Shown: positions 46,595 through 58,552 of the stretch, piece after piece
Numbering within the stretch: the first letter of the stretch is position 1
How the letters are laid out: each line of letters starts with the position of its first letter
Source of the DNA: Coptis chinensis
Taxonomy: Eukaryota; Streptophyta; Magnoliopsida; Ranunculales; Ranunculaceae
Direction of reading: 5' to 3'
Length of the DNA stretch: 64,000 nt
NCBI GenBank assembly: GCA_015680905.1
Contig: CM027384.1
Location: 73,069,501 to 73,133,500 of the forward strand
Translations under genes and position numbers: made by a program
Notes under the pieces: model-generated
The model's input: only the letters and a program-made list of their open reading frames with translations
Databases searched by the model: none
Told to the model about the DNA's origin: nothing

Positions 46595-47880
46595 TTTCCT
46601 CACAATCTCAATGACAATCCAAGGAAGCCGAGGTCGATCAAACACATTTACCACTTACTATCACACCAATCTATTCCTAATTGAGCTAGAGGTCTTTATT
46701 AGGTGATACGGGGCGTAAGTGTTGGTTAAAGAAGGAAGGAAATAAATATTCATAAAGGCAAGTCTGAGAAAATAAGGTCTTCATATTATGTAACTTAGAA
46801 AAAAAAACCTTGTTCTTTTGCTTCTACACTTTTTGCTCCATATTTAGCCCTTATTTTGGATTTTAAATCATTTTGATTATATTTTTGGAGTTCTAACTTT
46901 TATTTTTATTTCCTTTTGGAAGCTTTCTTTTCTATTCTTTTTCTTTAGATGAAAACTTTCTTTTCTTTTTCTTTTCTGAAGTAACTAACTAATTTTTGTT
47001 TACACATGTTTTTCTCTTCTCTTTTCTTCACTCATCTTATTTCTCAGACTTATCCAGATAGGTAGGCTGATTTTATTTTTTTATTTTGTTTTATTGGGTA
47101 AAGGATTTGTGGTTTGTGAAAAGGCTAATGAAAGGCTCAGTGGGACAACTAGCAGATAATAATAAATTTCATATAGGTGTGAATTTCTAGCTATATCGAT
47201 CCAAAGAGTGCCTAAATTCTCGCTTAGGATATGGTGTGGTAATCAAGCAAGTGGATGTATGATTTCTCTACTCAGAATTTACTTCTCCCTTGTATCATCA
47301 CTCAGATATTTCACTCTTATTAGGCTTTTAGGCTAGATGCTCACAGGATATGTATTAAGTACTCTAACCTACGTGAGATTTCTAAACTAATATCATCATA
47401 GAGAAGGGAACAATACCATTATCACTAAGTGCCTAGTATAAACAATATTTATGATTTTTAATATTTTATAAAGAAAAGTGCCTAATTTACATCCTAAAAG
47501 TGCCTAATTTTTACAAATATTTATATCCCATCCCCAAACAATCGAACGATTTGTCCTCAAAGTGTAAAGAGATAAGGAAAGAATTTACCATAGAAACGTG
47601 GCAAAAATTGGCAGTACCTGTAATAGAAATATTATAAGGAAGATATGATAACATGAAACACAATTAAACTATTACGTACTAACTAACATAGACTCTACTA
47701 GAGTAAACATGACAGGCAAAGGGTGACAAAAAGATTTGAAATGAAATACCAAAATACGCCACCCCCAAAAAAAATTTGTAAACTCTTTTTAAGATTGAAA
47801 ATTTTTGTGGCCTATACTCCATAAAGGTGGTATGTTACAAAAAATTATATCGATCTTTTTAAGTCAGATTCCCTAGACTT
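46595..47880 (-). other. Element C 3' UTR, proximal part
   Basis: Homologous to A 8990-9200 and 13090-13960. Internal polypurine module at 47527-47564 (in sense TTTGAGGACAAAT ... TGTTTGGGGATGGG). Conserved motif at 47853-47880 (in sense AAGTCTAGGGAATCTGACTT). Confidence 0.7.
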
Positions 47881-47939
47881 AATGTGATATATATGTATTA
47901 ACATGCAGTTTACCATATATCAATAATCTAAATAATTAT

Positions 47940-48790
47940 GGATATTTCCATAAATAGTTAACACGGAATGCACTATCAAATAGAATCACGTACAAAGATT
48001 TCCTATGACGTGGCTTAGTGGAATGAGAGCGAAGCCTGATAGACCTAGAACGTAACTGAGCATGCACCTTCTTCTTCTTCCTCCTACGAAAGGGATGCCA
48101 AGTTAATGAGCGAGAGAAAATGGATGGTTTTGGAAAATACGTGGGATGTGGATAAGTTTAAGAATGATGGAATGGAAAAAATGAAAAAGTGTCAGGTGGC
48201 TTGTCCTTGGGTATTATTTCCGTATCAGGAAGGTTTAGAAAATCATGAAGCACAGGAGAAGCAAGAAGGTCAAGTGCAAACTCAATGGTTCTTTGAAAAG
48301 GTAGAGGGCGAGGAACATTCATGATGGAAGGTGAATGAGTGACATGAGGATGTGAGGTGGGTGAATGGTGCTCAACTAGTATTCTTAGTTTTATGTCATC
48401 AGATGCCTTGAGATATGCAGGACATTCCTCAATAGGTGGGTCAGAAGAATCACTGGGATAGAGGGTGAAAAATTCTTCTTCCGTCATGGCATCAAGGGAT
48501 GAATGGATGTCAATAGGAGGGAACTCGCGAGGTGGCAAAGAAGTTCTGCAAAAGAGTCGAAGGAAATCTTCCTCGATGTTATCTATGTCTAGGGAGTAGA
48601 AATTGTGATCTTTGTCTTCTTCCATAAGAGGGGTATCTACTAGTGTGGGGACGAAAGCATCAGCCGCACTAATGTGAGATAAAAAACTCTCAATGGACTT
48701 CACTTCTCCTTCTACAGGCAAACCTAGTTGTCCCTGCTTTTGTCTAAACATGTTAACTTCCACAGAAAGATTTCCAAAAGAAAGAGTCAT
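47940..48790 (-). pseudogene. Post-protease basic-tail region of C
   Basis: Best preserved copy. MTLSFGNLSVEVNMF continues the protease. Then come an acidic region (EEDKDHNFYSLDIDNIEEDF), MTEEEFFTLYPSDSS, PPIEECPAYLKASDD, HHSPTSHPH and PLPFQRTIEFALDLL, open to 48158. After a stop the reading goes on through FRRRKKKKVHAQLRSRSIR and SHSTKPRHRKS to about 47980. The basic run is shared with A. It ends where an RT would start, and instead non-coding sequence begins. Confidence 0.65.
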
Positions 48791-48799
48791 TGAGCCATC

Positions 48800-49397
48800 T
48801 CGATAATTGATTTGGGCATTGGCGGTTGCCTAGAAAGGACGCCCTAAGATGATGGGAATGGAATCATGAGCAACTTCTATGTCGAGAATAACGAAGTCGG
48901 CTGGATAGTAAAAATCCTGAACTTTAATGAGAATATTTTCAACTACACCCTTGGGATACTTAATAGAACGATCGGCTAACTGCAAAGTTATTTTGGTTGG
49001 TTGAAGTTTTGTTAGACCTAGTTGTTTATATAAATAAAAAGGGAGTAAGTTAACATTCGCCCCCAGGTCTAATAAAGCAGTTGTTATGAAGTAATCTCCC
49101 AAAGTGCATTGCACAGTAGGATGACCAGGGTCCTTGTACTTAAAATTTTCGTTATGTTCAGATAAAGAGGGATATTGCTCAGTTAAGAAGGCTTCGTTGG
49201 GTATCTTGGTTTTCCTCTTCTTGGTGCACAACTCTTTTAGAAACTTAGTGTGTCCAGATAGACTTTTTATAGCATCTAGAAAATATAGGTTTATAGTCAG
49301 ATTTTTAAACACTTCCCTAATCTCATCAAAATTCTCATCCTTTTTAAACATAACTAGTCTCAGAGGATACGGTGGTTTATCTCTATATTTAGCATAA
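48800..49397 (-). pseudogene. Element C protease
   Basis: MFKKDENFDEIREVFKNLTI and HTKFLKELC lead to the active-site region LLDLGANVNLLPFYLYKQLG, in which the Ser of DLGAS is Asn. PTKITLQLADRS, YPKGVVENILIKV, FVILDIEVAHDSIP and IILGRPF follow. A TAG at 48829 stands where a Leu codon (as in LGRPFLATA) would be, and the frame resumes beyond it. Athila-type aspartic protease. Confidence 0.8.
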
Positions 49398-49399
49398 GA

Positions 49400-51051
49400 G
49401 TCAAAAGTATTATTAGTCTTTGCTTTATCTTTAGCCGTTTTCCATCTAGGTGTCCATATTATAACCTCTACAGGTATAGGATCATCAATTTCTATGGTGG
49501 TATTTAGTAAGGTTGTACCTTTTGGTTATGGTTGGACTGGAACTTCTACAGTTGTAGGGTATTCAGTTTCTATGACAGTATTTGGTATGGTTTCATTTTC
49601 AGCTTCTGTTTGCAGGCGATCTTCAGGCTTAGTTACTTTGTTATCAACTACCCTCCCTGAACGAATGGTAGTGATTTCCTGTAGGTCCCCTGGGGATATA
49701 TTACCATTACATTGAATACTGTTTATTTAGAAGACGATGTTTGTTGACTTAGGATTAGGCATTGCTTGACCTGGAAACATGCCTGTTTGGTTATTATTTT
49801 GGTTAAGAGACATGTCAATAACCTTTTGGCACAAAGACTACATAATTTGCATATTTTGTTGCATCATTTTAGAGTTTTGATCATGCTGATCTTTTATTAA
49901 GTTAGAATTTTGTTGCATAATTTGATTTTGTTTTTCCAACAAGGTTACTACTACTTCGTCTGTAGATGGTTGAATTGGAATTAAGGCTTGTTGAGCATTC
50001 ATGTCTTGATATTGATAGTTCTGGGTCATGGGAACTAAACCTCTATTCTGGTCACCTAAGTTTCCTTACCTTGAGGTTGAGTTAACTGGTTAAAGTTTGA
50101 TGGTTGTGGTGGTGGTTATGCATAGACAAGAGGACAATAGAAGTCGGAATGCTCAAGACTAAAACAGACATTACAACGAGTAGAGCTAATGTTCATGACT
50201 GGAGTGGGTTGTTGTTGAACAGAGAGGACATCTACCTTTTTAGTGAGGGCATCGATAAGAGTTTTAAGCTCGGGATCAGGTTTAATCTCAAAAGAAGAAG
50301 GAGTAGAGCGGGAAAAGTCATTACCTCCCCAATTGTTGTTCCTCTTAGATTGATTTTCAAAGAATTAATAAGCCTCCAAGGCTCCTTTACTAAGAAAACT
50401 ACCCCCAGTCATGATATCTAGAACTCCTTATGATGATGTAAAAGCCCCTTAAAGAAGGCACGAACAAGCATGTCTTTCGCAAGATTATGATGCAGGGATT
50501 CAATGAGAAGATCAGTGAAACGATTCCAAGCCTCTGAAAAGGATTCATGAGGATTCTAGCGGAAGAAATGAATCTTTTGAAGCATTTCATCTGTCTTCAG
50601 TGGTGGGTAAAACTGTTCCATGAACAATTGAACAAGATTCGCCCATGAGTCCATAGAGTTTGGCGTTTGGGCAGGACAACGCCTTGTCAGCTAGGGTGAA
50701 TGGAAACACCCTAAGTTTAACTTGATCCGAACTTACGCTAGGATGATGGAATGTAGTGAGAACTTGTTCTATCCTACGCATGTGTTGATAAGGCTTCTCG
50801 TGGTCTAAACCATGGAAAACCGATAACAAGTTAAATATATTCGGGGGAATTCGAAAATCCCTAACTAGGTCTGCAAGAATGATGCACGACTTAGGTCCAT
50901 CGATCAGGGCTTTGTAAAAATCAGAGAGAGGAGTCTCTAGTTCTTTAGCCATTATTGCAGGTGTGGTGTGTGATATTTTAGATAGGCGTGTGCGTTGACA
51001 TTTACAATAGATAACGTTAGATGGTTTTTTCTTACCAGACCTTAATCTCAT
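49400..51051 (-). pseudogene. Element C gag and TLRSG linker
   Basis: MRLRSGKKKPSNVIY at 51051 (the MAKELETPLSDFY Met, ~34 codons later, is the likelier start by comparison with A and D). Then FRIPPNIFNLLSVF, HEKPYQHMRRIEQVL and VFPFTLADKAL. A shift near 50690 goes to MEQFYPPLKTDEML and SFSEAWNRFTDLLIESLHHN. The zinc knuckle at 50134-50175 is intact: CNVC-x4-H-x4-C. A Gln/Asn-rich linker follows, then DLQEITTIRSGRVVDNK near 49680. Frameshifts and stops elsewhere. Confidence 0.8.
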
Positions 51052-51671
51052 GCAAGGCTAAGTCCAATATGAAAGAAACATGAACAATAGTCAAACAACC
51101 CTGATATACTAGAATTGAAACTCCTCTGACAGAAGAGGTGAGGAGTGGAAAAAAGAGTACCTAAATGCCTCCTTGTTACGCGTATGAATAATGTCTTTAA
51201 TACGCAATCTCAGTGTATTGAAGAAGTTCGGAACACTGGATAAAAAATAACTTGAACAAAAAGAGAGCACATGAATCGACACGTGAATGGGGTTTCTTCG
51301 AAGGAACGAAGGCGCTCAAATATAGAGTAAACAAAAAGCAGTGGCGCTCAAAAATAGAGTTAAAATGGGCGTGGGCGCACTCCAAAATATTTGAAAATTT
51401 TACAGTAGTTTGCTAAGACGTCCAGTAAGTAGCCTTTACCGTAGTATTCTTCACTGTGAGTCCACAATCTTAAGGGAGCGCGGGCACGCTCTGTGCAAGG
51501 CAAAAGGGAGGGCGGGCGCGCTCTTAGTTTAAAACAGTAAATATCAAGATTGAACATTAACAAAAATATGAGAAAGAAGAATGAAAAAATTAAAAAGGGT
51601 GAGTGGGTAGAGAATGGGGGATTGCCCCTTGGATTCAACCAATTGAATTCTTGTCTTGAACGAGTTTAAGA
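51052..51671 (-). promoter_or_regulatory. Element C 5' leader with GC-rich repeats
   Basis: 51290-51530 contains in sense AAGAGCGCGCCCGCCCTCCC, GAGCGTGCCCGCGCTCCCTT, GGAGTGCGCCCACGCCC and simple GAGCGCC copies. Confidence 0.7.
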
Positions 51672-51685
51672 TGGCAGCGGCGCCA
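51672..51685 (-). promoter_or_regulatory. Primer-binding site of C
   Basis: In sense TGGCGCCGCTGCCA, two bases after the 5' LTR; identical to A and E. Confidence 0.85.
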
Positions 51686-51687
51686 TT

Positions 51688-52423
51688 TGATAATCACAAG
51701 TTTATGTAAACTAACTATCTATGTGTAAACATAAAGAATCAATCAACTAAACAAATGCTTAGACAAATATTCCTACTCTCAAATAATAATGAAGTAATAT
51801 AAAGAGTACAGATTCCTTCCATTCCTAAATCACCAAAACATAAAAGAAATTCAACTAATCAAACACAAAGAAACAATGGTAAGAGCAATATTTGTAGATG
51901 TGAATTTATACTATGAAACTAAATATATAAATTTAACTTATACTAATTTAATTAAAGCAATTGAATATGACTTGAATAAAATATGGAGAAAAATGGAGAA
52001 GGAATTAGGAGGATTTGATTCCACATTGATTAATTCTTAATATGCTAGCATAGATTTGTTGTAATCCTAATCTTTATGTTTTCACATAAAGGTTAGGTCT
52101 TTTTAATCCCTAATTATTCATGGCAATCTCTACAACCTAATAATTAGCTTTGAGGCAATTGAAACCCATTCTCATGGTGAATTAACTACCTTCTAGAGTG
52201 GAATAGATTACTACAACTATTCTATACTAACACATCAAGTCTTCATCAAAGCTTTAATCAAACCTCTCTAATGGAGGTTTAGCTCAGATTCATTAGACTA
52301 TCATAATTAAAAGAATAAGAATAAGACATAATGAAGAACTACTTTATTAAGAATAACTTGAATTGAATTAATGGTGTCTAGGCTAATAAAACATAAAACT
52401 AGGTTTAGATAAAATTAATTAAC

Positions 52424-52484
<61 letters not shown>

Positions 52485-53051
52485 AAATTATTCTAACTAA
52501 TGGGAGGAAGTGAGTTTAGGGTTTTTATTCTCTTATATAATGATACAAAATCGTGCATGGGTTTTTAGACTAGGTTATGGACCAATAAATCAAGTCCATA
52601 ACCCAATTGGGTGAATTCAAGACTTCTAATTCTAGTCGTGTTACTGTAGTGTGCATTTTCACTAACTTATACTCCTTTGATAGAGTCAAGGCCTAGACCA
52701 TTGGAAAGAGCTTTCTGAGACGTTCTGAGACAGTCCAAAGATATGGCCTTTTGAAGTTCTATTGACTTTTCTTCAGCTCTCTAATCCGGTTTGACTTTCA
52801 CTTAAATGTTTTGACTTGGGCTTTTTAAGAGCTTTTTCTCCATTAAACTTGGGCTTTCTTCATAAAACTTTTCTAGCAATCATTTTAGCTCCTTTTAGCG
52901 CCTAATTAGTAATGAATTGACATTTATTCAACTCTGAAGCCTGAAATACTCAAAAACACGTAATTAGTGATAAACCTATATTATTAATAACATAATTGGC
53001 TAAATAAAAATACTATTAAAGGGTTTAAACTACAGTTTTGGGCTCTTATCA
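51688..53051 (-). repeat. 5' LTR of C
   Basis: 1364 bp, TATA-like ATTATATAAGAGAA at about 52546-52533. Contains the expanded (GA)n. Confidence 0.9.
52425..52482. repeat. (AG)29 microsatellite in the C 5' LTR
   Basis: 58 bp of uninterrupted AG. The 3' LTR has only about eight repeats at the same place. Confidence 0.95.
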
Positions 53052-53253
53052 AATACCTTCACTGGAAAACTCTCACGAGGCTTAAAGCTCGTCCACTAGG
53101 GAATTTCTAGTAGTTTAAAGCCTTGTTGCATATGGTCAATGCAATTGCACTCTGCGAAACGAGATGTTTAGTTGATAATAAATCACACATTTGTGATCTT
53201 AGTTTTTTCTCTCATCCTTGCTTAAGGACAAGCAAGATGCTATTTGGGGGTGG
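53052..53253 (+). promoter_or_regulatory. Element D 3' end: tandem hairpins and polypurine tract
   Basis: Hairpin 1 at 53075-53092 (ACGAG-(8)-CTCGT). Hairpin 2 at 53093-53113 (CCACTAGG-(5)-TCTAGTAG, one mismatch and one wobble). TTGCAT-(7)-ATGCAA follows at about 53124-53142. The PPT ATTTGGGGGTGG at 53242-53253 ends at the LTR. First five bases AATAC are the C target duplication. Confidence 0.75.
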
Positions 53254-53964
53254 TGATCAGCTCCCAAATATGCATTTTATTACCTCTTTATTAATGCATT
53301 ACAATCCCTCTTACGCTTAACGAAAAGACAACGCATAGCTTTTACTGCCCTTTTCAGGTTAAAGAGTATTTCAGACCACTTATCATAAAAGCTGCATCTT
53401 AGCACCAAAAGGAGCATTAATCATGCTTATTATGAAGACCAGTAGCTACTATGGAAAAGTGCAAAAAAGTCAAATCAACCGGTCAAAGCCAACAGTCAAA
53501 GTCAACAGTCAAAGGACTCAAATCAGAAGACCAAAGATGGAGGCCCTTATCTCAAATTATGAAGACTTATCCCTAAACCTATCTTGGTCAAGAAGGCACC
53601 CATAAAGCAAAAGCAAAAGCAAAAGTGAAAGTGAAAGGGGTGAGGTGTCTAGTTTAGAATGCATTAAGGTAAATCTGTAATTGGCAAAATGAGGGGTATA
53701 TAATTAAAAAGCAAAGGAGAGAGAACTCATCCATTGTATTAGGATCCAAACTATTTTGTTTGCCTTACTTTTCTAGTCTTGTTTTTCAATTCAAGTTTTA
53801 CTTTATTGTTCTTCATTTTCTTGTATTTCAATCTTGTTATTTTATCTTGTTTATTTCAATCAATCAATATTTTCTTATTCTTCTTGTTTCAATCTTTCAT
53901 TCAATCATTTGCTTTCAATGTTTTGAGTCATTTCAATCTTCAACAACTTGCTTTTCAATATTTT
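53254..53964 (+). repeat. 3' LTR of D, first part
   Basis: Opens TGATCAGCTCCCAAATATGC. A cluster of GTCAA W-box cores lies at 53468-53515. TATA-like GGGTATATAATT at about 53695. 53738-53964 repeats the D 5' LTR. Confidence 0.85.
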
Positions 53965-55420
53965 ATGAAGTTGGAGTTGTGTGATTAATAATATAGGTTT
54001 ATCACTAATTATGTGCTTTTGAGTATTTCAGGCTTTGGAGTTGAATAAATATAAATTCGTTACTAATTAGGCGCTAAAAGGAGATAAAGGGATTTCTATG
54101 AAAGTTTTATGAAGAAAGACCAAGTTTCATGGAGAAAAAGCCCTTAAAAGCCCAAGTCAAAGTCAAACCGGATTAGAAAGCTGAAGAAAAGTCAACAGAA
54201 CTTTAAAAGGTCATATCTTTGGACTTAGAATTTAGATTTGGGCCCATTTTATATCAAAATGACCGGCTCATAAAACTCTTTCCAATGGTCCAGACCTTGA
54301 CTCGATCAAAATAGTATAAGTTGGTGAAAACTCGTGCTATAGTAACATAACCATAATGGTAAGTCTTGGATTCAACAAATTGGGTTTTGGGCTCGATTTT
54401 TTGGCCCAAAACATGACTCCTCAGCCCATACACGAATTTGGGGATCTAGCTCTTCTACATCAAAAGACAAAAGCTTAGTGCTTAAGCTATCTAGATCTAA
54501 ACCTAGTTCTAGTTCATAAAATTTAGTTTTGTAATATAGAATTAGTTTTAATTGATTAAATTAGTTTATATAGATTAATCTAGTTAGTTGTCAATTTTAT
54601 TAGTTGTGATAACAAGTTTTGAATTTTAGAATAAATTACTTAGTTATATTTCAATATTTAAATTCGAATTCAATCTTTCATTCATAGATTTAGTTGTTTT
54701 AAATTGATAATTAGTATTCATAATCTTAGTTCTAAATTAGTTTAAATTTCAATTGTAATCCATGTTTGAATATTAGACTATTGTTAATTTAGATTAAGAA
54801 AGTTTAATTAGTTATTCATTAATGACTTGCTTTTACTGTTCTTGTGTTAGAAATGATAGTCTAATAAATTCTAGCTAAACCTCCATTAGAGGGGTTTGAT
54901 GAAGACTTGATGTGTTAGTTAGAATTATTGCATTTAAGAGTTTACTCTAGTAGGTTAGTTGATTCGCCATGAGAATGGGTTGAACTTTCTCACATGTTAA
55001 TTATTAGTTGACAGAGATTTCCATGAATAATTAGGGATCACAATTAATCTTAATTGGTTATGATTGCAATAATCTACACTAGCATATTAGGAATTTATTT
55101 AAATCAAATCAAATCCCCCTAATCTCTTCTCTATATTCTTCTCTATATTTTATTCAATTCATATTCAATTGCTTAGTTAAATTAGTATAAGTTAAATTCA
55201 TATATTTAGTTGTATAGTATAAATTCACCTCTATAAATATTACTCTCACCATTGTTCCCTTGTGTTGATCAATTGATTTCTATTATGTCTTGGCAGTTTA
55301 GGAGTGGAACGATTCTGTACTCTATATATTGCATAAATCTATATGTGAGAGTTGGAAATAAATAATTGATACCGTAAAAATAAGGTTAGAGTAATCTAAT
55401 TGTGTTTTTACGGGTAATCA
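53965..55420 (+). repeat. 5' LTR of E, 5' end deleted
   Basis: Clear alignment to the 3' LTR starts at about 53978 (GTGTGATTAATAATAT). Ends CGGGTAATCA. Contains the AAGTCAAAGTCAAACCGG W-box-like stretch at about 54158. Confidence 0.85.
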
Positions 55421-55422
55421 AA

Positions 55423-55436
55423 TGGCGCCGCTGCCA
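55423..55436 (+). promoter_or_regulatory. Primer-binding site of E
   Basis: TGGCGCCGCTGCCA, two bases after the 5' LTR. tRNA-Asp type, as in A and C. Confidence 0.85.
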
Positions 55437-56774
55437 TCTTAAACTTTTTCAGGACAAGAATTCAATTGCTTAAATCCAAGGGGCAATCCCCCATTCTCTA
55501 CCCACCCACCCTTTTAATTTTTCTTTCTTGTTTCTCATATTTTCGTTACTGTTCATGATTGAAATTCACTGTTTTAATCCGCCCTCCCTTTTGCCTTGCA
55601 CAAAGCGCGCCCGCGCTCCCTTAAGATAGCGGAATCACAGTGACGAATACTGCGGTAAAGGTATTTCTAAATTTTTGAAAATTCTAAAAAATTTCAGGCA
55701 TAATATCTAAGGTGTTATTGATTTAATGGTATATTTTCAGAATTTTCCTAATTGTTTTACCTTATGAACAAATACGATCTTTACAGTGCTGCATTTCAGT
55801 ATTCAAACCATAAGTTCTTGAAAAATAGACGATTAAGGTTACTTAGGATGTTCCAAAAATTCTAATCTTTTTACAGGAGTATCTATCCTAAGTCGGGAGT
55901 TTACAATAAAAATTTGATGAGTTTTTTATTTGTTTTGACCTCCTAACTAGTGGAGTGTTTCCAGTGTATTTCTGCAGTTTTGCAACACTTAATTTCTGGA
56001 ACAATAGCCGATAAGGAGGATTTGTAGAACTCCAATTTCTCTAAATTTTTATAGAAACACGCATGATCTGTCAGAAGTCTCTAGTAAAATTTTGGCGAAT
56101 TTTGGCTCTGTTTTGATTGGTTAACCATTCGGTTGTTTCTATTGTGTCTGAAAACTATTTTTCAAACTTTGCAGGGCAGTAGAAGGACTTTCATAGCTCC
56201 AATTGTTTTGAAATTTTACAAGCTACTTACTGGACATCTTAGCAACCTACTGTAGAAATTTCAAATTTTTTTGAGAGCTCGACCCGTGCCCATACAAGGC
56301 AAAGTTTGAGCGCGACCTGCGCTCAAAACACTGTAACTCGAGTTCCACTCGAAGGCCTGACCAGCGCCCTTCCGCGAGCAAATTCTGAGTCCCCAGCTTA
56401 ACTCACTGAAAATTGCCTCAGGAACGAGCGTGACCTGCACCCTTCACAGGTTAATTTTGAGCGCACCCCGCGCCCTCTTCTGGAGCAGCCCGATTTTCAC
56501 AAGTCAGTTCAAACTTCCATTTCTTCAAGTTATTCGGTGTTTCTAACTTCTTCAATACACTAAGATTTCATATACAAGATGATATTCATACGCATAGCAA
56601 GGAGGCATTCAGGTACTCTTTCTTCCACTCCTCGCCTCTTCTGTCAGAGGAGTTTCAATTCTAGTATAATCAGGCTTGTTTATCGTTAACGTCAACGTAC
56701 ATGCCTATCTAGAAATTTATAGTTAGACTTTTGGTTGCATATTAATTGTCCTATAATATATTTGTAAAACCAAT
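55437..56774 (+). promoter_or_regulatory. Element E 5' leader with GC-rich repeats
   Basis: GC-rich blocks at 55590-55625 (AAAGCGCGCCCGCGCTCCC) and 56278-56485. The second has CCCGTGCCCATACAAGGC, GAGCGCGACCTGCGCTC, AAAACACTGTAA, GACCAGCGCCC, GAGCGTGACCTGCACCC and GAGCGCACCCCGCGCCC. The remainder is AT-rich and matches no coding sequence; gag is absent here. Confidence 0.75.
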
Positions 56775-58552
56775 ATGGCATATCAATATGTAGGCCAACA
56801 ATCATATGATTATTATGCAAACCCTTCACCATGTTCATGCTGTGGTAGTCCTTACCATTGAGCTTCTCATTGCCTATCATATCAAAAGTTTGAGCCTACT
56901 ATAGGATATAATAATAATTATGAACCTCAATTTTCAAATTTTTATAGTGACCCATGCAATCAAGAGTTTTCTAGTCATCCAAACTATACAGGGAGTCAAC
57001 CAGTGTCGTATAATTCTAGTTCTGTAATGAGTGTGTATAACGAACCAAACACTTTTCCGTACACAATTTGTTCAAATCTAGACCACACTGCCCATTCATG
57101 TCCCATATTTATTCAACCTCAACTTATCCCATCACAATACAAGATCAACAAGAGTCACTCAAACGCTAATAACTATTACTATCAAACACCATACCAACAA
57201 GACATTTCCACCATGCCAAAAATCACCCACCCATCTAGTTCGCCACCCTTCCGGACCAAATTTCCCAAACTATGCGAGGAACCTAACTATGCTTCAGAAC
57301 ATAGCCCAGATGATTTCCATGATCTCCTCGCCTAACAAAGAACTTTCAACCTTGCCAGAGATCGACATACAACTACAACAACCTATTCCCATAACCACAC
57401 CATTCAACCTAGTTAAGACCTACCCTGAATTTCATGAATCATTACCTTCCCATGACCCTCCCATTAACCATTATGTTAACTCCACACCCCACCTGGATGA
57501 GGAAATTCTTGAAGACGACTCTTTAGGACATGTTTTGGATGACCACTTAAATTCGATTGATGCCTCCGAGGAACCTCCCACTGATCCATCTGAAGATGAA
57601 TATAATGATGACACATTAGAAGATATTTATAAAGATGTGACGAAGGAAGAATTTGATAACTATTGGCATTCTCTTAATATGGACCCTCCGGTTGAGCATG
57701 TCCAGGCCTTTGTGTTTGCTAACCGCACTCGGCTGGATGATTCCTTGATACATTCGAATGATGCCATTGAGGATACTTATAGTGTTTTAGAGGAAGAGGG
57801 TGAGGAAATAGAGATTAACAATTCTAATATAAGGCATGAACAAGGTCATGTGCAGAAATTAAAGGAACTAACTTCTTTATCGCAATATGAATCTCAATTT
57901 AGTTTGGCAGTTGAGGAAATAACAATGGAAGAAATAGATGAATTTCTTAAAGATAAAGCCACGAACCACAACTTTATTGATTCAACTAAGCTAGATGAAG
58001 ACTTCTATGATTTCTTAAGAGCATGTGAGGATCCACCAAATGATGAACCATCATCCACCTGAGTTACCACCTCCTAAAATCCAACCATCTATCACAACTA
58101 AACCATCTATTCACCCACCATTTCAGAGGAACCTTGAATTTGCACTTGAGCCTATTGCCTCAGAGACCCTCTATAATTTTTTGAACCATCACAGTGAAGA
58201 GTGTTTGCCTAGCACACAATCCCATGAGTACACCATTCCTGTAGTTGAGAAGCAAACTTTGACCGAGTGTAGTGCGAAACCTAGTTTGTCTTATTTTTCC
58301 TCATCTGAGCCTCATGAAAGACATCAGGATCCATACTTCATTCCTTTCTCACCTAAAGTATCGCTAATTCATTTTTTAGGTCATTCCAACTTTTTAATGC
58401 AGCTACAACATGATGGTTTGCATATGTTCTTTAATGAGTTGCATAAGTTTTCTTTCATTCTTCTACATTATTGCTTCCAATTATACAACTTTATTCTGTT
58501 TGGAGGTGCATTTAATATCATTTTTTTATGGCTAGACCCCCAACTCTTTTAA
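56775..58552 (+). pseudogene. Double zinc-knuckle / acidic ORF of element E
   Basis: Start MAYQYVGQQSYDYY. Knuckle 1 is CSCC-x4-H-x4-C with TGA in place of one residue. Knuckle 2 (about 57058-57100) keeps C-x4-H-x4-C but its first Cys is Tyr (TAC). Gln/Asn-rich linker. After a shift near 57300 a long acidic region (57350-58060) includes DDTLEDIYKDVTKEEFDNY, homologous to MTEEEFFTLY of C. After another shift near 58060 comes HPPFQRNLEFALEP, shared with A and C. The end (FSFILLHYCFQLYNFILFG, FNIIFLWL) is hydrophobic enough for a membrane segment, unlike the basic tails of A and C. No capsid or protease domain intervenes. It may have bound element RNA; that is inference. Confidence 0.65.

Larger units (their letters stand above)
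36146..53051 (-). mobile_element. Element C: Athila-type gag-protease element, host of F
   Basis: LTRs 36146-37297 and 51688-53051, TGATAA...TTATCA. Target duplication AGTAC / AATAC (one mismatch). Inserted in D against D's orientation. In sense: leader, gag, protease, basic tail, 3' UTR. Between the conserved motif (47853) and the internal polypurine tract (47527) only ~290 bp remain, so ORFs Y and X are absent. Element F is inserted in the 3' UTR. Without F the element is about 8.1 kb. No RT or integrase. Confidence 0.85.
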
